A stretch of DNA of 57,885 nt, from positions 1 through 57,885 of the forward strand of contig JAEYPY010000053.1 in the NCBI GenBank assembly GCA_023410295.1. The letters run 5' to 3'. The stretch is from Pseudomonadota bacterium (GTDB lineage Bacteria > Pseudomonadota > Alphaproteobacteria > Caulobacterales > Aquidulcibacteraceae). This document shows, piece after piece, positions 36,709 through 44,684 of the stretch; position 1 is the first letter of the stretch, and the number at the start of each line of letters is the position of its first letter. The position numbers were made by a program, and so were the translations under genes. The notes beneath the pieces are model-generated. The model saw only the letters and a program-made list of their open reading frames with translations, was not told the DNA's origin and made no database searches.

Positions 36709-38168
36709 GCGCGACGACCGCCCTCATCGGCGTGCTGGCCATGCCGCTCGTGCACGCGGCGCTGGTGCTTGCGTTCGCGCGTCCGCCGGGCTTGCGCGAT
36801 GTGGCGCACATCGGCGGCGCGCTGGCGACGGCGGTGTTCGCGACCGTGGTGTTTCGCGCGGTGGCGGCGGGCGAAAGCGCGCGCCTCGTGCTCGCGCATC
36901 CGCTGCCCAATGTGGATTTGGCGTTCAGCCTCGAGCCGCTGGGCGCGCTCTTCGCGCTGGTGATGTCGCTGTTGGCTGTGCTGCAGGCGGCGCACAATTC
37001 GGGCTCGGTGCGCGCGGCGCATGAGCGGTCGCCGGCGCGGCTGATGGCGTTCGTGGCGCTGACGACAGCGGCGGCGATGGCGGTGGCGTTCTCGGCCAAT
37101 CTATTCAGCTTGTTGGTGGCGTATCAGGCGTTGGCGCTGGCGGCATTTCCGCTGGTGGCGCATCGCGGCGACGAAGAAGGGCGGCGCGCGGCGCGGCGGC
37201 TGCTGGCGGTGTTGCTGGCGGCGTCAATCGGATTGCTTTTGCCGGCAATGGTGTGGACGTACTCGCTCGCAGGCGCCCTCGATTTTCAGCCGGGCGGGAT
37301 GCTCGCGGGGCGCGTGACGCCGCTGACCGCGAACGTGCTTCTGGTGCTGTTCGTGCTGGGTATTGCGGCGGCGGTTGTGCCGCCGATGCACCGTTGGCTG
37401 GCGGCTTCCTACGTCGCGCCTTATCCGGCGCTGATTTCTATTCAAGCCATCGCCGTGCTGCCGGCGGGGTGCTTGGGCCTGCTCAAAGTATTCGCCTACG
37501 TATTCGGCGCTGCGCTGGCGGCGGCGTCGCCTGCGCGGCATGTGCTGCTGGCGCTGTGCGGCGTCGCCATGTGTGCGGCGGCGGTGATTGCGCTTTCCAA
37601 GTCTGACATCCGCGAACGCATTTCGTATTCGCTGCTGGCGCAAGCTCTGGCGGCGAACGTGGGTGGCTTACTGGCGGCGCCGGCTGGGCTGTTCGCGGCG
37701 GCGCTGCAGATCGTGGCGACGAGTTGCGCGGCGGCGACGCTGCTGATGGCGGTGGGCACCACCGCGGCGGTGACGCTGCGCCAGGAGACGACGGACTATC
37801 CGGGCCTGGGCCGCGTCATGCCGTGGACGTTCGCGGGGTTCGCCATCGCCTGCGCGAGCTTGATCGGCATGCCGCCATTTTCCGGCGCCTGGTCGAAACT
37901 CTGGCTGATTACCGCGTCGGCGAGCACGGGCCTCGTATGGGCCGCGGCGCTGCTCGGCGCGGCGGCGGTGCTGACGTTTGCGCATTTGGGGCCGCTCGCG
38001 GCGAACGCTTTCGCCGGGCGTCCGCCGACGGATGCGTTCAAGCGCCCGGACGGCGCTTCGATCCTGCTCGTGGCGCCAGTTATCCTTGGGGCGGCGGCGA
38101 CGCTCTGGCTGCTGGTGCTCGCCGATCCGCTCGCCGCTTTCCTCTCACCGGTATGGACGCCGCGATGA
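36705..38168 (+). CDS. MrpD/NuoM-like antiporter subunit 2, charge-depleted
   Basis: The 487-residue product is a second member of the antiporter fold with about 14 helices. TM5 reads FSANLFSLLVAYQALAL with Gln141 where Glu is expected. TM7 reads GIAAAVVPPMHRWLAA with Ala222 in place of Lys, and the following helix has SIQAIAVLPAG in place of the usual HAxxxVxAG/K type sequence. The same substitutions as in subunit 1 make a reading error unlikely. Confidence 0.8.
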   Translation: MSATTALIGVLAMPLVHAALVLAFARPPGLRDVAHIGGALATAVFATVVFRAVAAGESARLVLAHPLPNVDLAFSLEPLGALFALVMSLLAVLQAAHNSGSVRAAHERSPARLMAFVALTTAAAMAVAFSANLFSLLVAYQALALAAFPLVAHRGDEEGRRAARRLLAVLLAASIGLLLPAMVWTYSLAGALDFQPGGMLAGRVTPLTANVLLVLFVLGIAAAVVPPMHRWLAASYVAPYPALISIQAIAVLPAGCLGLLKVFAYVFGAALAAASPARHVLLALCGVAMCAAAVIALSKSDIRERISYSLLAQALAANVGGLLAAPAGLFAAALQIVATSCAAATLLMAVGTTAAVTLRQETTDYPGLGRVMPWTFAGFAIACASLIGMPPFSGAWSKLWLITASASTGLVWAAALLGAAAVLTFAHLGPLAANAFAGRPPTDAFKRPDGASILLVAPVILGAAATLWLLVLADPLAAFLSPVWTPR

Positions 38169-38419
38169 TCAAACCTGCGCCTCCGCAACCGACAGGCATC
38201 GCTGGGCTGCTGCTGCTCTTCTGCGTCGTCGCCGCTGCTATTGGCGTGGGCGCGGATCTGCTGCTGGGCGGTTCGCGCTTCAGTGTGATCTCTGAACCGG
38301 GCGGACGCGCTGTGCTGGGCGTTGGTGTGGCGGCGGGTGCAGTGTTGATTGCCCACGCGATGCGGTTGCTGCTGGGGCGGCGTGAAGACGAGAAGCGTGA
38401 TGCTGGCGATCACGCTTAA
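38165..38419 (+). CDS. Small two-helix protein in the Mrp-like operon
   Basis: The 84-residue product has two membrane helices (GIAGLLLLFCVVAAAIGVGA, LGVGVAAGAVLIAHAMRLLL) and a charged C-terminus (GRREDEKRDAGDHA). No Mrp or Mbh subunit of this kind is recognised. It overlaps the preceding gene by ATGA and the next gene by 20 nt, so it belongs to the complex or its assembly. Confidence 0.7.
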   Translation: MIKPAPPQPTGIAGLLLLFCVVAAAIGVGADLLLGGSRFSVISEPGGRAVLGVGVAAGAVLIAHAMRLLLGRREDEKRDAGDHA

Positions 38420-40100
38420 CCCCGGCTTCGTTTGCATCCTTGCGGCGCTGATTGCGCTGGCAAGCCCGCGCGGCGTGCGCGCGCCGCTGATCGGCGGTGC
38501 GGCGCTGGCGGCGCTTTGGCTGATGCTCGACCGCGACTTCGGCGCGGCGGAGGCGGCGCGGCAGATGGGACTTCCTGTCGTGCTGCTCAGTCTCGATGCG
38601 CTCAACCGCATCTTCGGCATCGCCATGCTGCTGGCGCTCATCATCATCGCCATTTGCAGCGGCGCGAGGCGCAGCCGTTCGGAGGACGCCGCGATCCTGC
38701 TTCTGGCGGGCGGGGCCGTGTCGGCGCTGTTCGTGGGCGATCTGGTGAGCTTCGTCGCCGCGGCGGCGCTTTCCGGACTTGCCTCGGCGTGGCTGGTATT
38801 TGCCTCGCCCTTGCCCGGCTCTGCGCAGAGCGGCGTGCGTCTCTTGGTGTGGCATGGCCTTGAGGGGCTGCTCTTCCTGATAGGCGTTGCGTTTTTGCTT
38901 TCGGCGGGCGCGGCGAGTTCGATCTTCGCGCGGCTCGATGTGAAGACGATCGGCGGCGCCGCGATTTTCGGCGCGCTGATGCTGCGTGTCGGCGCACCGT
39001 TGGCGCACGTGTGGCTGAAAGATGCGGCGGCGAACGCTTCACCCGTGGGCGCGGGCGCGCTCGCGGTGTTTTCGCCGATGCTCGGGGTTTACGCGCTGGC
39101 GCGGCTTTTTCCGGCGGAACTGCTGCTGTTGCCGATCGGCATGAGCATGGTTGTGCTTGGACTTTGCTATGCGCTTGCGGAAGACGACGCGCGCCGCGCT
39201 GCGGTGGCGGGGCAAAGCGCGCAGATCGGTGTTTGCCTGATGCTGATCGGCGTCGGCTCGCCGCTGGCGATGGCGGCGGCGGAGGGGCACGCGTTCACGA
39301 TTATCTTCGCGTTCCTGGCGTTGCAGCTGGTGCTGGGCGCCATCGTCGGCCGGCGCGGAGAGGCGCGCGTATCAACATTGGAAGGCACGTCGCGGCTGAT
39401 GCCGTTGACAGCGGTCCTGCTTGCGGCGGCGGGGCTTGCGGCGTCGGCAGCCCCGGGCTTTGCCCTCTACGCGACGACCGCCGTTGCGCTCGACGCGACG
39501 CAGCAATGGGATCTGCAGGGCGCCTGGGCGTTGATCGGGGTCGCCTCTGCCGCGTCCTTCATTGCGTTGATGCTCCGGCCGACGCTGGCTGCGTTCCGCG
39601 GCGCGGGGAAACCCCCGCGTTTGCAGGAAGCACCGTTCCCGATGCTGCTAGGTTGTGCGTTGGCCGCGTTCTTCTGCCTCTCAGTGGGCTTGGCGCCGGG
39701 CTGGCTGTTCGGATTGTTGCCGACGGAAGTGGCGTTCGCACCATACGCGCTGGAGCGCATCGGGCCGCAGCTGCAATTGCTGGGTGCAACGGGCGCGGCA
39801 TACATCCTGATGCGTGCAGCCAAGCTCGTACCCGCGGAGCGCACAATGCGCGTACTCGACGCCGACAGCTTCTATCGCGGCCCAGCTGCGGGCGCCGGGC
39901 GCTGGATAGGCGTGGTGCTGCTGCGCGTTTACGGCACGGCGCAAGCCGCGCTGTCGCGCACCGGCGCCGCGGCGGGGCGAAGCTTTGCGCAGATCACGCA
40001 AGCGTTCGACCGCCCCTACCGCCGCCAAGCTGCTGCGTTGGCGCATCTGCTGACACTGGCGCTTGCCGTCGCGCTGGCCATGTTCTGGCGTCACGTGTGA
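38400..40100 (+). CDS. NuoL/MrpA-like antiporter subunit 3, charge-depleted
   Basis: The 566-residue product is the third antiporter-fold protein. TM5 reads FVGDLVSFVAAAALSGLAS with Ala123 where Glu is expected. TM7 reads GALMLRVGAPLAHVWLKDAA with Arg196 at the Lys position, so a positive charge may remain. TM12 keeps His (GHAFTIIFAFLAL) but has Ile where Lys is usual. A long C-terminal part with a lateral-helix-like stretch (RSFAQITQAFDRPYRRQ) and a final helix extends it. It begins at ATG 38400 or GTG 38397 inside the previous gene. Confidence 0.8.
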   Translation: MLAITLNPGFVCILAALIALASPRGVRAPLIGGAALAALWLMLDRDFGAAEAARQMGLPVVLLSLDALNRIFGIAMLLALIIIAICSGARRSRSEDAAILLLAGGAVSALFVGDLVSFVAAAALSGLASAWLVFASPLPGSAQSGVRLLVWHGLEGLLFLIGVAFLLSAGAASSIFARLDVKTIGGAAIFGALMLRVGAPLAHVWLKDAAANASPVGAGALAVFSPMLGVYALARLFPAELLLLPIGMSMVVLGLCYALAEDDARRAAVAGQSAQIGVCLMLIGVGSPLAMAAAEGHAFTIIFAFLALQLVLGAIVGRRGEARVSTLEGTSRLMPLTAVLLAAAGLAASAAPGFALYATTAVALDATQQWDLQGAWALIGVASAASFIALMLRPTLAAFRGAGKPPRLQEAPFPMLLGCALAAFFCLSVGLAPGWLFGLLPTEVAFAPYALERIGPQLQLLGATGAAYILMRAAKLVPAERTMRVLDADSFYRGPAAGAGRWIGVVLLRVYGTAQAALSRTGAAAGRSFAQITQAFDRPYRRQAAALAHLLTLALAVALAMFWRHV

Positions 40101-40133
40101 CGGCCAGATGATACCGCGCGTCGGGTGTTGATT

Positions 40134-40150
40134 ATTACTGCCGTAGTAAT
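40134..40150. promoter_or_regulatory. AT-rich inverted repeat upstream of mucR
   Basis: ATTACT-GCCGT-AGTAAT is a perfect 6-bp inverted repeat with a 5-nt spacer, in an AT-rich patch 96 nt before the mucR start. MucR-type proteins bind AT-rich sites and often repress their own genes, so it may be an operator. Confidence 0.35.
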
Positions 40151-40245
40151 CGTTCGGCCAATATTTGAAGCGTGCTATGGGTTGCGCTAAGCTGTGCTGG
40201 CATTAGATTGTCGCACCTTTTATTTTCTTTCCCCGGCGCGCTCCA

Positions 40246-40650
40246 ATGGAAACGAAGAATGACTTGGTAGAGATGGCGGCGGGCATAGTATCTGCCTATG
40301 TCTCGGCCAATCAGGTGCCGTCGCAGGACCTGCCAGGCCTGATCCGGACAGTTCACACTGCTTTGCGAGACGTCTCGGGGAATTCGGCGGCTTCGCCTGA
40401 GGCGCCGCAGGAGCCGGCGGTGGCGGTGAAGAAGTCAATCACGCCGGATTTCATCATTTGCCTGGAAGACGGCAAGAAATTCAAATCCTTGAAGCGACAT
40501 TTGCGGACCCGTTACGGCATGTCGCCTGAGGATTACCGAGCCAAGTGGGGCCTGCCGCACGACTACCCGATGGTCGCGCCCAACTACGCCAAGGAGCGCT
40601 CAAACTTGGCTAAGCGCATGGGGCTCGGTCATGCTCGCCGCGGTGAATAG
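40246..40650 (+). CDS. mucR: MucR/Ros-family zinc-finger transcriptional regulator
   Basis: The 134-residue product matches MucR: N-terminal oligomerisation region (LVEMAAGIVSAYVSANQVPS) and the zinc-finger domain ICLEDGKKFKSLKRHLRTRYG followed by YRAKWGLPHDYPMVAPNYAK (each shown here in short form). The finger has the CxxD...H...H arrangement known in MucR proteins. In Caulobacter, MucR works with the CtrA network that CckA controls. It is preceded by an AT-rich region. Confidence 0.95.
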   Translation: METKNDLVEMAAGIVSAYVSANQVPSQDLPGLIRTVHTALRDVSGNSAASPEAPQEPAVAVKKSITPDFIICLEDGKKFKSLKRHLRTRYGMSPEDYRAKWGLPHDYPMVAPNYAKERSNLAKRMGLGHARRGE

Positions 40651-40686
40651 GAAAAAAATCCGCGTAATAGGATAAAATCTATCCTA
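40646..40686. promoter_or_regulatory. AT-rich operator-like repeats between mucR and the DnaA-domain gene
   Basis: TAGGATA-AAATC-TATCCTA (40668-40686) is a perfect 7-bp inverted repeat. An AATAGGA motif occurs at 40646 and again at 40667, 21 nt apart, which is two helical turns. The patch is strikingly AT-rich for this genome and lies 36-76 nt upstream of the next start. Confidence 0.45.
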
Positions 40687-40721
40687 CACCGCTTTGGTGG
40701 CTGTATCCTGCGTCTCAGGCC

Positions 40722-41108
40722 ATGGGCATGGCGGGATGGAGAACAGAGGACATGGTGGTGTTGGAAGCGCTGGCGCGCGACCAGGCGCGGGTGCGCCTCG
40801 CCGCGGGGGTGGCCAGCTTCGCGCTCGGGGTGGGCGTCGAGGAGATTTTGAGCAAGGCGCGGGGCGCGACGCAGGTGGCCTTCGCGCGACAGATCGCGGT
40901 CTATCTCTGCCACACATCGTTCGAGTGGAGCTTGGCGCGTGTGGCGCTGGCGTTCGGGCGCGACCGGTCGACGGTGGCGCACGCGTGCCATGCTGTCGAG
41001 GACCGGCGTGACGAGCCGCAATTTGACCGTTGGCTGGCGTCGCTGGAAGCAATCCTGCGCGATGCGCCGCCGCCAGCCATGGTCGGCGCGGCGGAGCGCG
41101 CGCCATGA
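40722..41108 (+). CDS. Stand-alone DnaA domain IV (DNA-binding) protein
   Basis: The 128-residue product matches the C-terminal DNA-binding domain of DnaA: GVGVEEILSKARGATQVAFA, then ARQIAVYLCHTSFEWSL and FGRDRSTVAHACHAVED, the helix-turn-helix and signature that read the DnaA box. It has no AAA+ ATPase domain. Starts at 40722, 40728 and 40752 are all possible, none with a strong ribosome binding site. It overlaps the next gene by ATGA. Confidence 0.85.
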   Translation: MGMAGWRTEDMVVLEALARDQARVRLAAGVASFALGVGVEEILSKARGATQVAFARQIAVYLCHTSFEWSLARVALAFGRDRSTVAHACHAVEDRRDEPQFDRWLASLEAILRDAPPPAMVGAAERAP

Positions 41109-41839
41109 GCGCAACGGGTCTTGATCGCGCGCTCGATCGTCTGAGCTCGGATGGCGCTATTCTCGCGCCGCTGCGCGCCGGCGCAGGCTATGGCGTCTTT
41201 CCCCGCGGCGATCGGCGTAGGCGGCCTGTGGCGCGCATCCCCGCTTCCGCACTGCGCGCGCTAGAGGCGGAAGGCGCGTTGGAAAAGCACGGAGAGGGCT
41301 TTGTGCTCAGCGCGGCCGGTTACGCGCGCGTGCGGCGTGCCGCGGCGCTGCCGGATGAGGCCTTCGCAGCTCAACATCGTCCGGTCATTGAGCGCGTCAT
41401 TCTCGATCGTGACGGCGATCTGCGCCGCGTGCGCGGGCACGATGCGGACGCTGTGATGCGCCGCCTCGCGGCGTTGCGCGATGCGAACGGCGCGCGCTGG
41501 CTGAGCGGTGCAGAGCTCGCGGCAGCGGCGCAGTTGCGCGCGGACTGGGACTGTGGACAGCAAGGCTTGGTGCGCGGGTCTGATTGGAGCGCGCCGCCGC
41601 AGGGCGGCTCGCCGCGCGGCCCGGGCAATGTGATGGAGCGCCTGATGAGCGCGCAGTGCGATGCGCGCCGGCGTGTGGAGGAAGCTTTGGCTAGGCTGGC
41701 GCCTGGGTTGCGACGTGTGGTCGAGCACGTGTGTCTGCGTGAGGATGGATTGGAGTCGCTTGAGCGCGCCGAAAGCTGGCCAGCTCGGTCGGGGAAAATT
41801 GCGCTGAAGCTCGCTTTGGCGCAGCTTGCGCGGGCTTAA
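41105..41839 (+). CDS. DUF6456 domain-containing protein
   Basis: The 244-residue product has an N-terminal winged-helix-like part (VARIPASALRALEAEGALEK, FVLSAAGYARVRR) and a C-terminal DUF6456 domain (WLSGAELAAAAQLRADWDCG, LRRVVEHVCLREDGLESLER, SGKIALKLALAQLAR). It is translationally coupled to the DnaA-domain gene, which suggests a joint DNA-related function. The role is not established. The stop overlaps the convergent sufE by TTAA. Confidence 0.85.
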   Translation: MSATGLDRALDRLSSDGAILAPLRAGAGYGVFPRGDRRRRPVARIPASALRALEAEGALEKHGEGFVLSAAGYARVRRAAALPDEAFAAQHRPVIERVILDRDGDLRRVRGHDADAVMRRLAALRDANGARWLSGAELAAAAQLRADWDCGQQGLVRGSDWSAPPQGGSPRGPGNVMERLMSAQCDARRRVEEALARLAPGLRRVVEHVCLREDGLESLERAESWPARSGKIALKLALAQLARA

Positions 41840-42267
41840 GCTTCGAGCGCGCGCCGTGCCTCGTTTTGGATGCGGCTGATCATGGAGAAGAGACCGTTCG
41901 AGCGCTGCGCGGTCAGCGCGTCCTTGAGGCCGAGGCGGGCAAACATGGCTTGCGGATCGATGGCGAGGATCTCTTCCGGTGTTCGCCCGGAGAAAACCCG
42001 CAGCAGCATGGCAACCTCGCCGCGCACCAGATGCGCGTCAGAATCGCCGCGAAAATAGAGCTTTTCGGGCGCTTCGGGTCGCCGTTCGGAGACGAGCCAG
42101 ACTTGGCTGGTGCAGCCTCGCACGCGCGTCGTCTCGTTGCGTTCTTCACCGCGCAGCGGTTCCAAAGAGCGCCCAAGGTCGATCACGTACGAAATGCGCT
42201 CCTCCCAGTCGGGAAGGAGCGCAAATTCGTCTGCAAGTTCTTGGATAGAAGCTTCTGCGCCGGACAT
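41836..42267 (-). CDS. sufE: SufE family sulfur acceptor protein
   Basis: SufE takes sulfur from the desulfurase SufS for Fe-S cluster assembly. The 143-residue product has the acceptor Cys in TRVRGCTSQVWLVSE and GDSDAHLVRGEVAMLLRVFS, both family motifs. A GTG at 42276 would add three residues. No other suf gene is adjacent. Confidence 0.94.
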   Translation of the reverse strand: MSGAEASIQELADEFALLPDWEERISYVIDLGRSLEPLRGEERNETTRVRGCTSQVWLVSERRPEAPEKLYFRGDSDAHLVRGEVAMLLRVFSGRTPEEILAIDPQAMFARLGLKDALTAQRSNGLFSMISRIQNEARRALEA

Positions 42268-42309
42268 GGCTAGCACATGCGCCTTCGCGCCGTGCCGGGC
42301 AAGTCTAGC

Positions 42310-43356
42310 TCAGTCGCGTCCGCGCGCCGCGGCAGGCGCGGGCGCAGCTGCGGCGGCGTCGGGCTGGCCGACCGCGCCGATGCACGTACCAATGTCGCGC
42401 AGGCCATGTTGGCCAAGGCAGAACGCGTTCTCATAGCGGAAGCGCGCGGCCGACATGCATTGATAGAGCTGCAGCTGCGCCATCTCGAAGCAATCGCGCG
42501 AGCGCGGATCGGCGATGAGGCGGCTGACGGCGCTTTGGTTGGTGTCGACGGCGTCGAGCGCTTGCAGCGCAGCGACGGCGGCCATGCGGTCGAGTGCTTC
42601 GGCGCGCGTGTGGTTGGCGCGCCACTGATGCGAAGCAGGCGTCGCCGCCACTTCGACAACTTCAGAGTTGCCGCGCAGGGCATCCCAGAAGCGACGCCCG
42701 CCATAGGCGGTCGGATCCGAGCTCGGTTGCACGCTGAGCGTCGCCACCATGAGGCGCGGCGCAAGTTCGGCCGACACGGCGCTGTCCGGCGCGCCTTCGC
42801 GGCCGAGTGTGCGGACGCGCTGGACGCGGTCGTTCTGACGTGGGGCGACGGCGTTGGCCCAGCGCTGACGCTGCAGCGAGTAGGCGAGTTCCTGGTAACG
42901 ATCGGCGACGTTGATGATGCGGGCGGAGTCGGCGTTAGCCGATTCAAGCATCAGGCGAGTGGCTTCCTGGCCGCCGCGTAGGCCGCGAGCGTATGCCGGA
43001 TCGACGGTGACGGCCCAAATGACCGCATCGCGGCCGTAATATTCCGCCGCGTTGCGTACGCCTTCGACGAAGGCCGGCGACTGCGCCGCGACCTGGGCGC
43101 CATAGGCGATCCAGCCGCGGGTGAGTTCGTCGCGATTGTGACGAGCGACGCGGTCCAGGGCCTGCTCCAGCTGATCGGCGTTGCTGACCGAATCCGCACG
43201 CAGGTCTGAGACGTCGTTGTGATAGGCGGCGTAGGCGGTGACGGCGGTGCGGATGTCCGTGGGCCCGGCGTCGCCGGACTGGCCCGCAGATTGTGCGCTG
43301 GCCGCGCCCATCAGCGCGACTGCAGCCGTGGTCGTCCAAACGGCGAGGCTCCGCAT
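42310..43356 (-). CDS. Exported hypothetical protein (348 aa)
   Basis: The 348-residue product has a signal peptide (RSLAVWTTTAAVALMGAASA) and a helical body with YHNDVSDLRADSVSNADQLE, AAEYYGRDAVIWAVTVDP and four late cysteines (DCFEMAQLQLYQC, FCLGQHGLRDIGTC), which may form disulfides. It ends in an Ala/Pro tail. No family is recognised. It is transcribed divergently from the histidine kinase with 65 nt between starts. Confidence 0.78.
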   Translation of the reverse strand: MRSLAVWTTTAAVALMGAASAQSAGQSGDAGPTDIRTAVTAYAAYHNDVSDLRADSVSNADQLEQALDRVARHNRDELTRGWIAYGAQVAAQSPAFVEGVRNAAEYYGRDAVIWAVTVDPAYARGLRGGQEATRLMLESANADSARIINVADRYQELAYSLQRQRWANAVAPRQNDRVQRVRTLGREGAPDSAVSAELAPRLMVATLSVQPSSDPTAYGGRRFWDALRGNSEVVEVAATPASHQWRANHTRAEALDRMAAVAALQALDAVDTNQSAVSRLIADPRSRDCFEMAQLQLYQCMSAARFRYENAFCLGQHGLRDIGTCIGAVGQPDAAAAAPAPAAARGRD

Positions 43357-43421
43357 CGGCTCTACTCCCTCTCATCCTGATATGGCGAGTCCGCTTCCGA
43401 GTGCGACTCAGAGCGGGCAGC

Positions 43422-44684
43422 ATGTCCGCCACCGCGTTAAGAAGTCTTTTACTCGCCGACAGCCTTTCCGTGTCAACACAACACGCAGCAACTTCCCCTG
43501 CAATAGCAGCGCCAAGCGCAGTAACCCTGTTACTGGCGTGCTGGGCGTGGCTGGTTGCGGCGCTGGCGATTGCGTTCATCGCTTACGTTAATGGCGGCGC
43601 TGCACGCGATCTTGCAGGCGCAACGGCGTTGGCGACTGCGCCGGCGTTCGCCGGCTTTGTGCTTGCGCCACGATTTGGCCACGCTGTTGCGGACGCGGGC
43701 TGGCTCGCGGTTTGGCTAACAGCGCTGACAGGTTTGATCGCGGGTACGGGCGGGGCGGCGTCGCCCTTGGTTGCGTCGCTGTTAATTGTTCCTGCTTTGG
43801 CGCTGGCGCTCGAGCGACCATGGGCGCCGGAGGCCGGCGCTGCGGCGGTGCTAGCTTATGCGCTGGCGGCGTTTGTTGCGCAGTTCGAACGCTATTCGGT
43901 CGGACCTTACGCAGAGCTTATGACCGTGGCTGCGATCGCGTTTGCGGCGGCGGTGATGGCGATCTGGCGGCGCGCGCCGCAGCGCGAGGCAGCGATGGGG
44001 CAGCGCATCGCTGAAGTTTCGCACGAATTGCGCACGCCGCTGAACCACATCCTCGGCTTCGCCGAGATGATCGAGCGTCAGATCTTCGGCGAGATCGGCG
44101 CGCGCTATGTCGAGTACGCTGCGCTAATACGCACTAGCGGCACGCACTTGCTGGGGTTGGTGAACGATCTGCTCGATCTCTCGCGCATCGAGGCGGGGCG
44201 CTATGAGCTCGAGCTGGAGACCATCGACGTGCGCAGCATTGTCGATGAAGTAGTGAGGCTTTCTGCGGACGCGGCGCAGAAGAAGAACATCGAGCTTGGC
44301 ATGGTGACGCCGGAGGCGCCGCTGATGGTGCATGCCGACGCGCGTTCAATCCGGCGCATGCTGATCAATACGCTGGGCAACGCCGTGAAGTTCACGCCCG
44401 ACGGCGGGCGCGTCATTGTGCGGGCGCGGGCCGAGGGCGGCGTGCTTCTCTTGGAGACGATCGACAACGGCCCCGGCATTCCGGAGGCCGAGCGCGCGAG
44501 GTTGGGGGTTGCCTACGAGCGCGGCTCAGGCGGGGCGCGCGCGGAGGGCACCGGGCTTGGCCTGTCGCTGGTGCGCGCGTTGGCTGCGCTGCATGGCGGC
44601 GCGCTGAGCTTTCACGATGCGCCGGGCGGCGGCGCGCTGGTGCGTATCGCGATGCCGGTGCTCGCGGGCTCTAGCGCAGTGTAA
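43422..44684 (+). CDS. Membrane histidine kinase of DivJ/PleC type
   Basis: The 420-residue product has about six membrane helices in the first 180 residues, then a HisKA domain (AEVSHELRTPLNHILGFAEM, His201) and HATPase (NTLGNAVKFTPDGG, DNGPGIPEAE, GTGLGLSL). The H-box run ILGFAEMIERQIFGEIG is typical of DivJ, PleC and related kinases that act on DivK. There is no receiver domain. The multi-helix sensor favours a DivJ-like role, but this is inference. Confidence 0.85.
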   Translation: MSATALRSLLLADSLSVSTQHAATSPAIAAPSAVTLLLACWAWLVAALAIAFIAYVNGGAARDLAGATALATAPAFAGFVLAPRFGHAVADAGWLAVWLTALTGLIAGTGGAASPLVASLLIVPALALALERPWAPEAGAAAVLAYALAAFVAQFERYSVGPYAELMTVAAIAFAAAVMAIWRRAPQREAAMGQRIAEVSHELRTPLNHILGFAEMIERQIFGEIGARYVEYAALIRTSGTHLLGLVNDLLDLSRIEAGRYELELETIDVRSIVDEVVRLSADAAQKKNIELGMVTPEAPLMVHADARSIRRMLINTLGNAVKFTPDGGRVIVRARAEGGVLLLETIDNGPGIPEAERARLGVAYERGSGGARAEGTGLGLSLVRALAALHGGALSFHDAPGGGALVRIAMPVLAGSSAV

